DNA of 64,000 bases, taken from assembly GCF_947495145.1 (NCBI RefSeq), contig NZ_CANLXP010000003.1:184006-248005 (forward strand), written 5' to 3'. The position numbers and the translations under genes were made by a program. The notes beneath the pieces were generated by a model. The model was not told where the DNA came from. It made no database searches and saw nothing but the letters and a program-made list of their open reading frames with translations. The DNA is from an uncultured Arthrobacter sp. (GTDB lineage Bacteria; Actinomycetota; Actinomycetes; Actinomycetales; Micrococcaceae). Below are positions 18,617 through 27,530 of the stretch, one piece after another; the stretch's first letter is position 1, and the number at the start of each line of letters is the position of its first letter.

Positions 18617-18803
18617 TTCTCGTCTACCTAACGACGACGGGCCAGATTGCCTGCAAAGCAGCCCACCTCCTGTGGGTGGCTGGCCGATCAGCCGCGGGCG
18701 CATTCCGCCTCGGCATGCTGGGTGCAATAACAGAAAGTTGCGCCCAATGGAAATATGGTAACTCTTCGGACGTCCCGCCCGAACCAAACTGCCCAAACTG
18801 CGC

Positions 18804-18815
18804 TAAGGTGGATAG
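18804..18815 (+). promoter_or_regulatory. Probable -10 element for the leuS leader transcript
   Basis: TAAGGT (18804-18809) is followed by six bases and then the ATG of the leuS leader peptide, so transcription should begin at or next to the ATG. No clear -35. The spacing is identical to that of the leuA leader at 44385-44397. Confidence 0.5.
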
Positions 18816-18842
18816 ATGATCGCGCATCTGCTCCTTATCTAG
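18816..18842 (+). CDS. Leu-rich leader peptide upstream of leuS
   Basis: Eight-codon open frame reading MIAHLLLI then TAG. Three successive leucine codons (CTG, CTC, CTT at 18828-18836) lie just before a hairpin overlapping the stop and a terminator-like hairpin with four T residues. There is no Shine-Dalgarno sequence, but the ATG sits at the predicted transcription start, so a leaderless start fits. This is the layout of ribosome-mediated attenuation that senses charged leucyl-tRNA, which suits leuS, whose product charges that tRNA. Function is inferred; I could not find a clear antiterminator pairing by eye. Confidence 0.6.
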   Translation: MIAHLLLI

Positions 18843-18861
18843 CCGCGCATTTCCGCGCGGC
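18842..18861 (+). promoter_or_regulatory. Hairpin overlapping the leader-peptide stop codon
   Basis: GCCGCGC (18842-18848), loop ATTTCC, GCGCGGC (18855-18861). The left arm starts at the last base of the leader TAG, so a ribosome terminating there would block it, while one stalled at the Leu codons might not. A competing pairing of CGCGC (18821-18825, in the leader peptide) with GCGCG (18855-18859) is possible. Confidence 0.5.
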
Positions 18862-18862
18862 C

Positions 18863-18888
18863 GCCCCTCCCATGTCGAGGGGCTTTTG
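18863..18888 (+). terminator. Attenuator-type terminator in the leuS leader
   Basis: GCCCCTC (18863-18869), loop CCATGTC, GAGGGGC (18877-18883), then TTTTG. It lies between the leader peptide and leuS, about 105 bases before the leuS start. The U tract is short, so efficiency may be moderate. Confidence 0.6.
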
Positions 18889-18993
18889 TATGTCCGGGGA
18901 CTGAGCAGGACGGGCTTATTCGAAGGAGCGGTGCAGCGGCGGTGAAGGACAGCGAAGACGGTCACGAGTGATCAACAGACAGGGCAAGAACCA

Positions 18994-21492
18994 GTGAGCA
19001 TGAATCCCACGGCGGAAGAGCCGGAAGCCGGCACCTACAGTTTCGCGGACATCGAAGCGAAATGGCTTCCGGTATGGGAGCAGCTCGATACGTTCAAGCC
19101 GGTGGACGACGGCAGCCGGGAACGCCGCTATGTCCTGGACATGTTCCCGTACCCATCGGGTGACCTTCACATGGGACATGCGGAAGCATTCGCCATGGGT
19201 GATGTTGTTGCCCGCTACTGGCGCCAGCTCGGCTACGACGTTCTGCACCCGATCGGCTGGGACTCCTTCGGTCTGCCGGCGGAGAACGCGGCCATCAAGC
19301 ACAACGCGCACCCCAGTGAGTGGACCTACGCGAATATCGACACCCAGGCGGCCTCCTTCAAGCGCTACGCCATCAGCGCCGACTGGTCCCGACGGCTTCA
19401 GACTTCGGATCCTGAGTACTATCGCTGGACCCAGTGGCTGTTCCTGCGCTTTTTCGAGAAGGGGCTCGCCTACCGTAAGGACCACCCGGTCAACTGGTGC
19501 CCCAAAGACCAGACGGTGCTCGCGAATGAGCAGGTAGTCAACGGAGCGTGTGAGCGGTGTGGAAGTCCCGTCACCAAAAAAAGCCTGAACCAGTGGTACT
19601 TCCGCATCACCGATTACGCTGACCGCCTGCTCGAGGACATGGAGCCGTTGGCAGGGCACTGGCCGGAACGCGTGCTGGCGATGCAGCGGAACTGGATCGG
19701 GCGTTCCGAAGGCGCGCACGTCACCTTTGCCATCGAGGCCGACGGCGATCTGCCGCGCACCGACGTCACGGTCTTCACCACGAGGCCGGACACGCTTCAC
19801 GGTGCCACGTTCTTCGTTGTCGCTGCGGATGCCGAATTGGCCACCGAACTGGTGACAAGCGAGCACGCTTCAGCACTGGCTGAATACCGGGAAAGCGTCA
19901 ACACACTCAGCGACATTGAGCGTCAGTCCACCGAACGGGAGAAGACCGGCGTCTTCACCGGGCGCTATGCAGTAAACCCCCTCAATGGCGAAAAACTGCC
20001 TGTCTGGGCCGCCGACTACGTGCTCGCGGACTACGGCACCGGTGCTATCATCGCCGTTCCTGCACACGATCAGCGTGACCTCGACTTCGCCCGCGCCTTT
20101 GACCTGCCTGTCCGCATGGTCGTGGACACGGGAGAGGATGACCCGGCAGCCACAGGCAAGGCAACTACCGGCGAGGGAACGCTGGTGAATTCGGGGGAAC
20201 TGGACGGTCTCCCCAAAGAGGCAGCGATCCAGCGTGCAATCGAACTCGTCGCTGCCCAGGGCACCGGCGAGCGCACTGTGAATTACCGGCTGCGGGACTG
20301 GCTGCTGTCCCGGCAGCGTTTCTGGGGCACGCCCATTCCGATCATCCATTGCGCTGCGTGCGGCGAAGTGCCGGTACCGGATGAGCAGCTCCCGGTACGT
20401 CTCCCCAGCGATCTGCGCGGAGAGGACCTGGCGCCCAAGGGCACATCGCCGCTTGCTGCCGCGACCGACTGGGTCAATGTCCGCTGTCCCCAGTGTTCCG
20501 GCCCTGCCAAGCGGGATACCGATACGATGGACACCTTCGTGGACTCGTCCTGGTACTATCTCCGATTCGCCGACCCGCAGTCCGAAGACGCACCATTCGA
20601 TTCCGCCAAAGTCAATGAGTGGCTGCCGGTCGGCCAGTACGTCGGCGGTGTGGAGCACGCAATCCTCCATCTGCTGTACAGCAGGTTCTTCACGAAGGTC
20701 CTGTTCGATTTGGGCCTGGTCAACTTCACGGAGCCATTCTCTGCGTTGCTGAACCAGGGCCAGGTGCTCAACGGCGGTAAGGCAATGAGCAAGTCGCTGG
20801 GCAACGGCGTCAACCTCGGCGAGCAGCTCGACCGTTACGGTGTCGATGCCATCCGCCTCACCATGGTCTTTGCCTCCCCACCGGAAGATGACGTTGACTG
20901 GGCGGATGTGTCGCCGTCGGGCTCTGCGAAATTCCTCGCCCGCGCCTGGCGCCTCGGTGCCGACGTCACCTCCGAGCCCGGGGTCGATGCCGCTTCCGGT
21001 GACCGTGCACTGCGTTCGGTCACCCACCGCACCCTTGCCGATGCCGCCGACCTGGTGCGAAACAACAAGTTCAACGTCGTCATCGCCAAGGTCATGGAAC
21101 TGGTCAACGCCACCCGCAAGGCCATTGATTCGGGAGCCGGCGGCGCTGATCCGGCTGTGCGTGAGGCAGCGGAGGTTACGGCTGTCATCCTCAGCCTTTT
21201 CGCCCCCTACACCGCGGAAGACCTTTGGGAGCGGCTGGGCCACCCGGCCTCAGTGGCGGCTGCCGGTTGGCCGGCGGTGGATGAGTCGCTGTTGGTGCAG
21301 GACACTGTCACGGCCATCGTGCAGGTGCAGGGCAAGGTGCGCGACCGCCTGGAAGTGCCTGCTGACATCACGGAAGACGCATTGCGTGAGTTGGCGCTCG
21401 GTACGGCGCAGGTGCAGCGGACGCTGGCGGGCAGGGATATCCGGACGGTCATCGTCCGCGCCCCTAAACTGGTGAACATCGTTCCGGCCTGA
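18994..21492 (+). CDS. leuS: Leucyl-tRNA synthetase
   Basis: Charges tRNA-Leu with leucine in the cytoplasm. Class I synthetase of 832 residues. The HIGH-type motif is [12 protein letters not shown] near residue 53, the editing (CP1) domain around 220-420 contains [12 protein letters not shown], and the KMSKS-type loop reads [11 protein letters not shown] near residue 595. The anticodon-binding domain fills the C-terminal third. Start is GTG at 18994 or the ATG two codons later; no strong Shine-Dalgarno sequence is visible. The upstream 180 bases hold a leucine leader peptide and terminator, so expression probably follows leucyl-tRNA charging. Confidence 0.95.
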   Translation: MSMNPTAEEPEAGTYSFADIEAKWLPVWEQLDTFKPVDDGSRERRYVLDMFPYPSGDLHMGHAEAFAMGDVVARYWRQLGYDVLHPIGWDSFGLPAENAAIKHNAHPSEWTYANIDTQAASFKRYAISADWSRRLQTSDPEYYRWTQWLFLRFFEKGLAYRKDHPVNWCPKDQTVLANEQVVNGACERCGSPVTKKSLNQWYFRITDYADRLLEDMEPLAGHWPERVLAMQRNWIGRSEGAHVTFAIEADGDLPRTDVTVFTTRPDTLHGATFFVVAADAELATELVTSEHASALAEYRESVNTLSDIERQSTEREKTGVFTGRYAVNPLNGEKLPVWAADYVLADYGTGAIIAVPAHDQRDLDFARAFDLPVRMVVDTGEDDPAATGKATTGEGTLVNSGELDGLPKEAAIQRAIELVAAQGTGERTVNYRLRDWLLSRQRFWGTPIPIIHCAACGEVPVPDEQLPVRLPSDLRGEDLAPKGTSPLAAATDWVNVRCPQCSGPAKRDTDTMDTFVDSSWYYLRFADPQSEDAPFDSAKVNEWLPVGQYVGGVEHAILHLLYSRFFTKVLFDLGLVNFTEPFSALLNQGQVLNGGKAMSKSLGNGVNLGEQLDRYGVDAIRLTMVFASPPEDDVDWADVSPSGSAKFLARAWRLGADVTSEPGVDAASGDRALRSVTHRTLADAADLVRNNKFNVVIAKVMELVNATRKAIDSGAGGADPAVREAAEVTAVILSLFAPYTAEDLWERLGHPASVAAAGWPAVDESLLVQDTVTAIVQVQGKVRDRLEVPADITEDALRELALGTAQVQRTLAGRDIRTVIVRAPKLVNIVPA

Positions 21493-21515
21493 TCGGCCAG
21501 GAAGCAGGTTTCGCC

Positions 21516-22442
21516 GTGGCATGGTTTGACCGCCGTGCGGGCCGCGCCATCGTCGGAACAAAACAGGCCGCGGAAGCGGTAGCCGCGGAACCGACGACGG
21601 CGGTCGTGACGGATTCCGCCGCCGCGTTCCCACAGGCGTGGGTCACCGGCGGTGGTCCTGCCGCGGGCGTCGCCATCGTGCCGATGCCGGTCATCATCTC
21701 GGGCCGCCATTACGGCGAGGGATCCGACAATCTCCTGGAGCCGCTCTCCGTAGCACTGGTCGAAGGGGCAGAAGTCCGAACCTCGAGGCCATCGCCTGGC
21801 CACTTCCAGAACGTGTACCGGCGGCTGGAGCGCGAAGGCGCCAGTGAGATCGTTTCGATTCACCTGTCCGGGAAGCTGTCCGGATCGGTCGACGCCGCTC
21901 GCTGGGCTGCACGCACTGTCTCCATTCCTGTGCATGTTGTCGATAGCGGCACGGTGGGAATGGCGCAGGGATGCGGGGTTGCTGCGGCGGTTGTTGCGCT
22001 CCGAGACGGGGCGAGCGCCACCGCGGCCGCCGATCGCGCTGCTGCCGTCTGTGCCCGAACGCGGCTGCTGTTCTACGTACCCAGTCTGGAGCAACTGCGC
22101 CGCGGCGGCCGGATAGGTGCTGCGGCCGGCTTCGTCGGCGCGCTGCTTGCGGTAAAGCCGCTCCTGACCGTGCGGAATGGAGCAATAGAGCCGCTGGAGA
22201 AAGTGCGCACCGCCGTGCGCGCCAGGCAGCGCCTCGAAGAACTGGTGAATGAGGACATTGGCCGCCGCGCGGGTGGGAGCGTCGTAGCGTTCCACTATTT
22301 CGGCAACAGACCGGACGCGGAGGCAGCGGCAGCGCGGGCGCCGAACGGAGCCGAGACTGTCCTGACCCAGATGCCGGCCGTGCTCGCCGCCCACACCGGC
22401 CTTGGCGTTCTCGCTGTTTCCGTTTCCGATCCTCTGGGTTAA
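21516..22442 (+). CDS. DegV family protein
   Basis: Cytoplasmic fatty-acid-binding protein of the DegV type, 308 residues. The family pattern is visible: VVTDSAAAFP near residue 30, EVRTSRPSPGHF near 87, IHLSGKLSGSVDAAR near 113, VVDSGTVGMAQG near 138, and LEQLRRGGRIG near 188. In Firmicutes relatives DegV-type proteins (FakB) present fatty acids to a kinase; a FakA partner is not seen nearby. GTG start at 21516, 23 bases after leuS, so it may be co-transcribed with leuS. Confidence 0.88.
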   Translation: MAWFDRRAGRAIVGTKQAAEAVAAEPTTAVVTDSAAAFPQAWVTGGGPAAGVAIVPMPVIISGRHYGEGSDNLLEPLSVALVEGAEVRTSRPSPGHFQNVYRRLEREGASEIVSIHLSGKLSGSVDAARWAARTVSIPVHVVDSGTVGMAQGCGVAAAVVALRDGASATAAADRAAAVCARTRLLFYVPSLEQLRRGGRIGAAAGFVGALLAVKPLLTVRNGAIEPLEKVRTAVRARQRLEELVNEDIGRRAGGSVVAFHYFGNRPDAEAAAARAPNGAETVLTQMPAVLAAHTGLGVLAVSVSDPLG

Positions 22443-22460
22443 AAGCGCAATTGATCCTTA

Positions 22461-22529
22461 CTCCACATTCGTGGAGATCCGGGAGGCTTGTGCACATTCG
22501 TGACCGATACAACCTATCGGTGGGCACAA
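22461..22529. promoter_or_regulatory. Cluster of palindromes upstream of comEA
   Basis: Four inverted repeats in 69 bases: CTCCAC-ATTC-GTGGAG (22461-22476), CAC-ATTC-GTG (22493-22502, repeating the 10-bp core CACATTCGTG of the first, 29 bases on), ACCGATA-CAACC-TATCGGT (22503-22521, perfect 7-bp arms), and outer arms TTGTGC (22488-22493) / GCACAA (22524-22529) enclosing the last two. They end just before the likely comEA -10 (TACGCT, 22536-22541). They look like regulator sites; none has a T tract, so they are not a terminator for degV. Confidence 0.55.
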
Positions 22530-22535
22530 CGTTCC

Positions 22536-22547
22536 TACGCTGATCCC
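22536..22547 (+). promoter_or_regulatory. Probable -10 element for a leaderless comEA mRNA
   Basis: TACGCT (22536-22541) is followed by six bases and ATG at 22548, with no Shine-Dalgarno sequence. This favours ATG 22548 over the upstream in-frame codon at 22488, which lies inside the palindrome cluster. Confidence 0.5.
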
Positions 22548-23504
22548 ATGGCAAGGCATCGCTGGGCAACGGGGGAGCGCACCCCCGGTCCGGACCGATT
22601 GGACCGCGTACTCAACCTCCACCGCGGGGAGCGGGATACGGAAGCTGAGCCGGATGTTGAAGGGGAGCGAGGCGCAGAGACAGCCTGGCCAGAATTCGGC
22701 TGGACAGTAACAACGGACGACGGCGCGGGCAATACCGCGGAGAAATCGACATCGGACAGGGACGGCAGTCCTCTTCGTTCCGGCGTGGCCGGAACGAGCC
22801 TTCCCCTTGCGGAACGTGGACGCTCCGGCCGGAGATGGGTGGCCACGCGTCGGGCCGCGTTGGTCGCCGCCGGCTGCGCCCTCGTAGTCGGCGGTTGGCA
22901 ATTCATCAGCACCGACCGCGAGGAGACCCAGGTAGTGCCGATCGCGCCTCCCGCAGCAGCGGGTGAAGCTGATTCAGCGGGCGGCCCGGAGTCACCGGCC
23001 GAAGCCGCCGCTCCCGTCGAGGAAGCGATAGACGCCGGTGCGGCCGGTCAAGGCTCCGGCGGTGCGCAGGGCGAAACCGTCGTCGTCCATGTTGCCGGAG
23101 CAGTCCAGACTCCCGGCGTAGTAGAAATAGCCGCAGGATCGAGGGTATTCGAGGTGTTGGAGAAGGCAGGCGGCGCGCTGCCTGAAGCGGAGCTCTCAGC
23201 CATCAACCTGGCTGCGGTGGTACAGGACGGGCAGCAAATCCTAATCCCGCGTGCCGGCGACCCACTGCCGCCCGCCGGCGGCGCACCTGAGCCGGAGCCG
23301 GGATCCCAGGGATCGCTCGTGAATCTCAACACCGCGGACCTTCCGGAGCTTGAGGAGCTTCCCAGGGTCGGCCCCGTCCTCGCTGAGCGCATCATGGAGT
23401 GGCGAACGCAGCACGGTCCGTTCGCGCGTCCCGAAGACCTCGATGCGGTGCCGGGTATCGGTCCGGCGATGCTCGAATCGCTGCTGCCCCTGGTGACCGT
23501 CTGA
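22548..23504 (+). CDS. comEA: ComEA-type competence DNA-binding protein
   Basis: Membrane-anchored DNA receptor of about 318 residues for transformation-type DNA uptake. A basic cytoplasmic N-terminus is followed by one membrane helix near residues 103-120, an acidic/Ala-Pro linker, an SLBB domain (VHVAGAVQTPGVVEI near residue 185) and a C-terminal helix-hairpin-helix DNA-binding domain (LVNLNTADLPELEELPRVGP, then VPGIGPAM). Immediately followed by comEC. The upstream palindromes suggest it is regulated. Whether the cell is naturally competent cannot be told from this window. Confidence 0.88.
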   Translation: MARHRWATGERTPGPDRLDRVLNLHRGERDTEAEPDVEGERGAETAWPEFGWTVTTDDGAGNTAEKSTSDRDGSPLRSGVAGTSLPLAERGRSGRRWVATRRAALVAAGCALVVGGWQFISTDREETQVVPIAPPAAAGEADSAGGPESPAEAAAPVEEAIDAGAAGQGSGGAQGETVVVHVAGAVQTPGVVEIAAGSRVFEVLEKAGGALPEAELSAINLAAVVQDGQQILIPRAGDPLPPAGGAPEPEPGSQGSLVNLNTADLPELEELPRVGPVLAERIMEWRTQHGPFARPEDLDAVPGIGPAMLESLLPLVTV

Positions 23505-26093
23505 ATGGCACGCGCCGGGTCAAGCCGGTGGCAGGTCTTCGTCCGGTCCGCCGCCCAAACTCCTAATCCGAGCCCGACGGCCGCCCTGGCCAGCAGAGAT
23601 CGTGCGCTGAAACGGCTGACGGTGCACCGTTCCCGCACGCAACAGCGGCCGACGGCGGACCAGCCGAGCCCGGCGAGGGATCTTCGACTATTGCCGGGAG
23701 CGGTTGCTGCTTGGGGCACGGCAGCGTGGGTCATTCGTCTGGATGGTCAGGGCGCCCTGGTGCTGGGCGGTGTGCTGGCGCTGTGCGCGGTTGGTTGCGG
23801 CGCCGTCGTCGTTCGGGGTAGGAGCAGCAATCCCGCCGGGCGGGTCCTGCTCGTCGTCGCCGGCGTTGCAGCTATGGTGTGCTTCGCTGCGACCGGTCAG
23901 CTGGAACAGCGTGCTTCCGCTCCGCTGGCAGCTGCCATCTCGGCAGAGGCGCACGTTACGGTGACCCTCCGCCTGGCCTCGGATCCGCGGGAGGCATCAG
24001 CCGATGGACCGGACGGAACTTCACGATGGCTCGTCGAAGCTGAGATTCTCGAAGGAACGTTCAACGGGTCAAGATTCACGGCGAGCACGCCGGTGGTTGT
24101 GCTTGGCAACGCTGCCTGGAGCAAAGCGGCGCACGGCGATGTCGTCAGTTCGGCCGCGAAGCCGCTGGCAACAGAGCCCGGTGCACGAGCCGAAGCTCTG
24201 CTGATCGCGACGACGGCCCCGGCGCTGCAGGAGGGAGAACCGGGCGCAGAATCCCTGGTGGAGCGGTTGCGCGAGCGCTTCCTTGCGCTGTCGTCTTCCA
24301 TTGCTGTGCCCGACGACGGTTTGATGCCCGGCATGGTCATCGGCGCGCGGTCCGCGGTTGGACAGGATCTGGTAGAGACGATGAAGGCCACAGGGCTGAC
24401 CCACCTGACGGCTGTTTCCGGGGCCAACTGCAGCTATGTACTCGCGTTCGTGTTCCTCCTGTGCCGGGCATGCCGGTTGCCGAGGTGGGCCGCGGCAGTA
24501 GGGGGCGTGGCCGCGCTGGTGGGATTCGTCTTGCTGGTGCGGCCGGAGCCGAGCGTCCTGAGGGCCGCAGTGATGGGCGCGATCGGGGTGCTCGCCGTCC
24601 TTACCGGACGGGGAAGGTTGTCCATGACTCTCCTGTTCCTGTCCATCGCCGCGCTGCTGGCCGCGGATCCCTGGCTGAGCACCGAGTACGCGTTCGTCCT
24701 GTCCGTTGCGGCCACCTGCGGGCTGGTGCTCGCGGGCCCGCTCCTGGCGGCGCGTTTGGCCTCGTTGCTGCCGCTGTGGACAGCCCAACTCATTTCTGTC
24801 CCGCTTGCCGCCCAGCTGTTCTGCTCACCGGTTCTGGCCCTCATCCAGCCAAGCGTGCCGACCTACTCGCTGCCGGCGAACATCGCTGCGTCACCGCTCG
24901 TTCCCTTCATCACCATCTCCGGCATGGTGGCGGTGGTCCTTGTGGCGCTGGCGCCGTGGGCAGCCGCGCCGTTCGCCTTCGCCGCCGGCTGGGCGGCAGT
25001 GGGGGTAGCGGAGATTGCACGGTTCTTCGCCTCGGCTCCGTTCGCTGCCATTCCCTGGCCCCCGGGAATCGGAGGTGCGGTCCTGACGGCCCTGATCAGC
25101 GTGGTCGTCCTGGTTGCAGTGGTGTGGTGGCCGCGAGTGTGGTCGTTAGTGAGAAGTGCCTTCAGAGCGCCAGCTGATGTGTGTGTAAAGGGAGAGGGAT
25201 CGCGTACAGGACGACCAGGCCTGGCGGGAGTTATTCAACCTGCTGCCTGGGTTGCTGCGGGTTGCGTGCTTGGCGTCGTCGTTCTGTGGATACTGAGCGG
25301 CGCACGTGGGTACGGATCAGGGAACTGGACGGTCGCCGCCTGCGACGTGGGGCAGGGAGATGGCCTTGCCGTCAGGACCGGTCCGCGCAGCGCAATGGTG
25401 GTCGACGCCGGCCCGGATAGGGACTTGATGGATGCCTGCCTTGACCGGCTCGGTGTCGACACGGTGGATTTGTTCATGCTCACCCACCTGCACGAGGACC
25501 ATTACGGTGGAGTCGCCGGGGTATTCGAAGGCCGCTCCGTTCACCGCCTGCTCTTCTCGACGGCCGAGGACTCGCTGCCGCAGGTGGTGGCAGAGGCAGC
25601 GGCGGACGCAGATGTGACACCGGAGAAAGCAGAGGCCGGGGTTGGTGGCACCGCGGGGACTGTGGGCTGGTCCGTACTCTGGCCGGCTCCGGAATCTCCC
25701 ATCGGCTCGGAGAACAACGCGTCGGCGGTCGTGCTTGCGACGGTGCCAGGCGATGAGGGAGATCCGGACGTGGACATACTCCTCACCGGTGACCTCGAGG
25801 AAGATGCCGCCGACCGCTTCCTTGCCGGGCACACGCAGCTGGCTGCAACCGGTGTTGATGTACTTAAAGTGGCGCACCATGGCGCCCGGAACGGCGGTGC
25901 GGCCGTGATAGAAGCGTTGTCTCCGCGGCTGGCATTGATCTCAGCGGGAATGCGCAACAATTACGGCCATCCGCATCCGGAAACGCTGGAAGCGCTGGAA
26001 GCGGCGGGTGTGCATGTCGCCCGCACAGACCTGCTCGGCACCATACTGCTTACGTTCGAGGGTGGTGCCATCCATGTCGAGTCCCGGGGATGA
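23505..26093 (+). CDS. comEC: ComEC/Rec2-type DNA uptake channel
   Basis: Polytopic membrane protein of 862 residues predicted to carry single-stranded DNA into the cytoplasm during transformation. The N-terminal hydrophobic part and OB-like region (about 60-260) precede the Competence domain with HLTAVSGANCSYV near residue 305 and many membrane helices to about 560. A C-terminal metallo-beta-lactamase-type domain carries LTHLHEDHYGG near residue 660 and VAHHGARN near 790, which could be the nuclease that degrades the other strand. ATG follows the comEA stop directly, so the two are one unit, with holA downstream. Confidence 0.9.
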   Translation: MARAGSSRWQVFVRSAAQTPNPSPTAALASRDRALKRLTVHRSRTQQRPTADQPSPARDLRLLPGAVAAWGTAAWVIRLDGQGALVLGGVLALCAVGCGAVVVRGRSSNPAGRVLLVVAGVAAMVCFAATGQLEQRASAPLAAAISAEAHVTVTLRLASDPREASADGPDGTSRWLVEAEILEGTFNGSRFTASTPVVVLGNAAWSKAAHGDVVSSAAKPLATEPGARAEALLIATTAPALQEGEPGAESLVERLRERFLALSSSIAVPDDGLMPGMVIGARSAVGQDLVETMKATGLTHLTAVSGANCSYVLAFVFLLCRACRLPRWAAAVGGVAALVGFVLLVRPEPSVLRAAVMGAIGVLAVLTGRGRLSMTLLFLSIAALLAADPWLSTEYAFVLSVAATCGLVLAGPLLAARLASLLPLWTAQLISVPLAAQLFCSPVLALIQPSVPTYSLPANIAASPLVPFITISGMVAVVLVALAPWAAAPFAFAAGWAAVGVAEIARFFASAPFAAIPWPPGIGGAVLTALISVVVLVAVVWWPRVWSLVRSAFRAPADVCVKGEGSRTGRPGLAGVIQPAAWVAAGCVLGVVVLWILSGARGYGSGNWTVAACDVGQGDGLAVRTGPRSAMVVDAGPDRDLMDACLDRLGVDTVDLFMLTHLHEDHYGGVAGVFEGRSVHRLLFSTAEDSLPQVVAEAAADADVTPEKAEAGVGGTAGTVGWSVLWPAPESPIGSENNASAVVLATVPGDEGDPDVDILLTGDLEEDAADRFLAGHTQLAATGVDVLKVAHHGARNGGAAVIEALSPRLALISAGMRNNYGHPHPETLEALEAAGVHVARTDLLGTILLTFEGGAIHVESRG

Positions 26094-26159
26094 GTTGGAC
26101 CCTTCGTGCACCCGTGGCAAAGTTGAGCCAGCCTACCCCTATCGATCAGGAGCTACACC

Positions 26160-27161
26160 GTGTCCCCAAGCCCTGCAGGTTCGGTAACTGCGAGCTGGCG
26201 GGAGGTTGCCCCAGCGCCCGTCATCCTGCTGCTCGGTCCGGAGGACTACCTCGCAACGCGTGCCTTCCAGTCCGTCCGCCACCGGATGCGCCAGGAAGAG
26301 CCTGATGCCGAAACTGTCCGCCTCGACGCCGCAAATTACGAGGCCGGGTCCTTGATCCTGCTGGGAAGCCCTTCCCTGTTCGGCGGTACGCAGATCCTCG
26401 AAGCACGGGGGCTTGCCCAGATGAACGACGCGTTCCTGCAGGACGCACTCGAGTATGTTTCCGACCCCGCTCCGGACGTGGTGCTCGTTATGCATCACGC
26501 GGGCGGTACGCGCGGCAAGAAGTTGCTTGATGCGCTCAAGGCGAGGAAAGCCGTCGTGGTTGAGTGCCAGTCCCTGAAGAAGGACTCCGACAAGATCGAC
26601 TTCGTGACCGCGGAGTTCCGCAATGCACGGCGCCGGATCGAACCCGACGCGGTACGCGCCCTCGTTGCCGCCGTGGGATCGAGCCTGTCTGAACTGGCGG
26701 CGGCTTGCCATCAGCTCGGTTCGGATTCTGACGGACTGATCACCGCCGAAATGGTGGAAAAGTACTACGGTGGCCGAATCGAAGCAACCGGCTTCAAAGT
26801 AGCTGACGCCGCACTCGCCGGCCGCGGTGGGCAGGCGCTCGCAATGCTCCGCCACGCGTTATCAACAGGAGCCGACCCTGTGCCGCTTGTCGCTGCCCTC
26901 GCCATGAAACTGCGTGCTGTGGCGAAGCTCTACGGGGTGCGCGGCAGCTCCGGCCAGCTTGCCAAGGAGCTTGGGATGGCCCCCTGGCAGGTCGATCAGG
27001 CCCGACGTGAAGCACAGCGCTGGTCACCGGAGGGCCTGAACCACTGCATCCAGGTCCTCGCGGAAGCCGATGCGCAGGTCAAAGGCGAGGCCCGGGATCC
27101 CATCTACGCCGTCGAGCGCGCCGTCACAGCTATTGCCCTCGGTGGTTCTGCACCTGGTTAA
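26160..27161 (+). CDS. holA: DNA polymerase III delta subunit
   Basis: Clamp-loader subunit that opens the sliding clamp, 333 residues. The N-terminal domain shows LLLGPEDYLATRAFQSVR, then DAANYEAGSLILLGSPSLFGGTQILEARGL, the usual HolA start. Later ALVAAVGSSLSELAAACHQL and the C-terminal helical domain VAALAMKLRAVAKLYG match the family. GTG at 26160 with CAGGAG about 10 bases upstream. The comEC-holA-rpsT order is common in Gram-positive bacteria. It converges on rpsT, with a shared terminator between. Confidence 0.9.
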   Translation: MSPSPAGSVTASWREVAPAPVILLLGPEDYLATRAFQSVRHRMRQEEPDAETVRLDAANYEAGSLILLGSPSLFGGTQILEARGLAQMNDAFLQDALEYVSDPAPDVVLVMHHAGGTRGKKLLDALKARKAVVVECQSLKKDSDKIDFVTAEFRNARRRIEPDAVRALVAAVGSSLSELAAACHQLGSDSDGLITAEMVEKYYGGRIEATGFKVADAALAGRGGQALAMLRHALSTGADPVPLVAALAMKLRAVAKLYGVRGSSGQLAKELGMAPWQVDQARREAQRWSPEGLNHCIQVLAEADAQVKGEARDPIYAVERAVTAIALGGSAPG

Positions 27162-27199
27162 ACATCGACCCGGTCAATCATGCACCCGGTTAAACAGCA

Positions 27200-27223
27200 G
27201 TGGCCGGCCCAAGGGCCGGCCAC
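27200..27223. terminator. Hairpin between holA and rpsT, probable bidirectional terminator
   Basis: Perfect 11-bp arms GTGGCCGGCCC (27200-27210) and GGGCCGGCCAC (27213-27223) separated by AA, between two convergent genes. T residues beyond it are sparse (GCAGCTTT), so strength is uncertain. Confidence 0.65.
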
Positions 27224-27253
27224 GCAGCTTTAACGCCGCCAAAGTGGAAGCAC

Positions 27254-27517
27254 TCAGGCGAGGTTGTTAACCCTCTTCGCGATTCCCGACTTACGGTTGG
27301 CCGCGTTGTTCTTGTGCAGAACGCCCTTGCTGACGGCCTTGTCCAGCTTGCGGCTGGCAACGGCCAGCGCAGCAACCGCACCATCCTTGTCGGTGGAATT
27401 CACCGCAGTGTTGACGGCGCGGATAGCGGTCTTCAGCTCGGACTTGACCGAGTTGTTGCGCTGACGGGCCTTCTCGTTGGTGAGGATGCGCTTTTTCTGG
27501 GACTTGATATTTGCCAC
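27254..27517 (-). CDS. rpsT: 30S ribosomal protein S20
   Basis: Primary rRNA-binding protein of the small subunit, 87 residues, highly basic. The start [21 protein letters not shown] and the central alanine/lysine helices are diagnostic. GTG start at 27517 with AAGAGAG upstream. It stands alone, opposite holA and divergent from lepA. A likely promoter lies at 27642-27669, giving a leader of about 118 bases, long enough to hold autoregulatory structure. Confidence 0.95.
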   Translation of the reverse strand: MANIKSQKKRILTNEKARQRNNSVKSELKTAIRAVNTAVNSTDKDGAVAALAVASRKLDKAVSKGVLHKNNAANRKSGIAKRVNNLA

Positions 27518-27530
27518 GTATAAGACTCTC

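Noticed and set aside
18650..18690. Possible hairpin in CCCACCTCCTGTGGGTGG upstream of putA
   Set aside because: Arms pair only partly and there is no T tract; probably chance.
18842..18993. T-box riboswitch before leuS
   Set aside because: No T-box sequence or specifier stem is visible; the leader peptide with Leu codons explains the terminator better.
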